Assembly (NCBI RefSeq): GCF_006386545.1
Contig: NZ_SWAR01000004.1
Span: 62,001-126,000 of the forward strand
Length of the DNA: 64,000 nt
Source: Methylibium rhizosphaerae
GTDB lineage: Bacteria > Pseudomonadota > Gammaproteobacteria > Burkholderiales > Burkholderiaceae_C
Direction: 5' to 3'
The notes under the pieces were generated by a model that searched no databases, was not told the DNA's origin, and saw nothing but the letters and a program-made list of their open reading frames with translations. Position numbers and translations under genes: made by a program. This document shows positions 63,269-64,000 of the stretch, piece by piece. Position 1 is the stretch's first letter, and every line of letters begins with the position of its first letter.

Positions 63269-64000
63269 GATGCGAGCGCCGCTTGCGCGGTGGCCATGGC
63301 AAACACGGCACTGGCGGTGTTGCCCTCATGCAGCACACCGCCGTGTTCGTCTTCCTGCTCCGGCTCCCAGTGCTGCGGCTCGGGCTGCAGCTCGATCAGC
63401 TCGTGTGCCGCCTGCGCCACCTCCTCTGGCGTGACCAGCCGCAGGCAGTTGTGGTGGCCCTCAGGGCACACGCTCTTCAGGCAATTGCGGCAGGGCACGT
63501 CGCGGTTGAGCACCCGCGATGGCACGCGCCAAGGCGTGTGCTGCGGGTTCGTGAGGGCGTACAGGTCGACCACCGGCGTGCCCACCGCGGCGGCGATGTG
63601 CACCGGCCCGCTGTTGCTGGACACCAGCAGCTTCGAGTGCGCGATGAGCGCGGCCAGCTCGCCCAGCGACAGCTGTCCCGCCAGCGAGATGCCCGGCCGC
63701 TGCATGCGCGCCTGCGCCGCGAGCACGAGGTCTGCCTCGTCGGCGGTGCCGGTGAACAGCACATGGCAGTTGATGTCGTTCGCGATCAGGTCGGCGGCTG
63801 CGCCGAACTGGCCGGCCGGGTAGCGGCGCGACGGCGCGGTGGCGCCCGGATGAACCACGACCCACGGACGCTTCGGCGTCACGCCCCGCGTCTCGAGCTT
63901 GGCGCACAGGCTCACCAGGTCTTCGCTGCGGTAGTCGAAGCTCATGCGGTCGTCGTCGGTGCACAGGCCCACCGCCCCCACCAGCGCCAGCTGGCGCTCG
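63265..64000 (-). CDS. Glycosyltransferase family 9, partial
   Basis: C-terminal 244 residues of a GT9 protein whose start lies beyond the right edge. WVVVHPGATAPSRRYPAGQFGAAADLI and LLVSSNSGPVHIAAAVGTPVVDLYALTNPQHTPW are the nucleotide-sugar-binding motifs of heptosyltransferase-like enzymes. A Cys cluster (VPCRNCLKSVCPEGHHNCL) follows, like that of the GT9 at 59415. The stop overlaps the carbamoyltransferase start (ATGA). Confidence 0.92.
   Translation of the reverse strand, partial: ERQLALVGAVGLCTDDDRMSFDYRSEDLVSLCAKLETRGVTPKRPWVVVHPGATAPSRRYPAGQFGAAADLIANDINCHVLFTGTADEADLVLAAQARMQRPGISLAGQLSLGELAALIAHSKLLVSSNSGPVHIAAAVGTPVVDLYALTNPQHTPWRVPSRVLNRDVPCRNCLKSVCPEGHHNCLRLVTPEEVAQAAHELIELQPEPQHWEPEQEDEHGGVLHEGNTASAVFAMATAQAALAS

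Overview
The window is a high-GC bacterial chromosome segment, almost certainly from a betaproteobacterium of the order Burkholderiales (Rubrivivax/Piscinibacter/Rhizobacter-like). The evidence is the GC-rich codon use, the housekeeping order tyrS - M23 peptidase - anmK - erpA - bactofilin - argC - rpsI - rplM, an orphan Bug-family binding protein, and a Liv-type ABC cluster flanked by acyl-CoA ligases. About 57 protein genes are supported. No rRNA, tRNA, CRISPR array, insertion sequence or phage gene was recognised. The first and last genes run off the window.

Layout. 1-7.7 kb: a two-component pair (hybrid PAS kinase cut by the left edge, OmpR-type regulator), a Lon-like AAA ATPase without protease, a chemoreceptor, a 5'-nucleotidase and a Crp/Fnr-type regulator. 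7.9-16.7 kb: an eight-gene operon with one acyl-CoA synthetase, a full branched-chain-type ABC importer, a 96-residue protein and a PaaK-like ligase with a degenerate P-loop. It is divergent from the Crp-like gene, with a perfect inverted repeat between them. 16.7-23.7 kb: a diguanylate cyclase with a duplicated sensor half, then a Tat-exported molybdenum hydroxylase with its 2Fe-2S subunit and a diheme cytochrome c, then a Bug-type binding protein. 23.7-33 kb: the conserved core (dtd, CDF transporter, tyrS, M23 peptidase, anmK, erpA, bactofilin, a DUF6776-like protein, argC, rpsI, rplM). 33-37.7 kb: a GNAT enzyme, a DUF2726 protein, srkA and htpG, the last with a clear sigma-32 promoter.

37.7-46 kb: two GH13 glycosidase lipoproteins (a pullulanase and an alpha-amylase) surround an antiporter and a YbdK-type ligase, and share short promoter motifs. 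46-53 kb: a molybdopterin oxidoreductase interrupted by an in-frame amber codon; an IclR regulator divergent from an HMG-CoA-lyase-like / type III CoA-transferase pair; and a TetR regulator divergent from a PF10118-type hydrolase, with two matching operators. 53-64 kb: a Gly/Tyr/Ser/Gln-rich low-complexity protein, UDP-glucose dehydrogenase plus a UDP-glucuronate-decarboxylase-like enzyme, an MscS channel, a DUF4142 protein, and an overlapping five-gene glycan operon (GT9, carbamoyltransferase, GT2, GT9, GT4).

Themes: uptake and CoA activation of organic acids under local regulators, periplasmic redox chemistry, starch use, envelope maintenance and surface-glycan synthesis. The least ordinary points are the degenerate ligase inside the transport operon, the Tat/Sec-exported hydroxylase chain, the interrupted oxidoreductase, the low-complexity protein with a 15-residue aromatic repeat, and several operator palindromes readable directly in the sequence.
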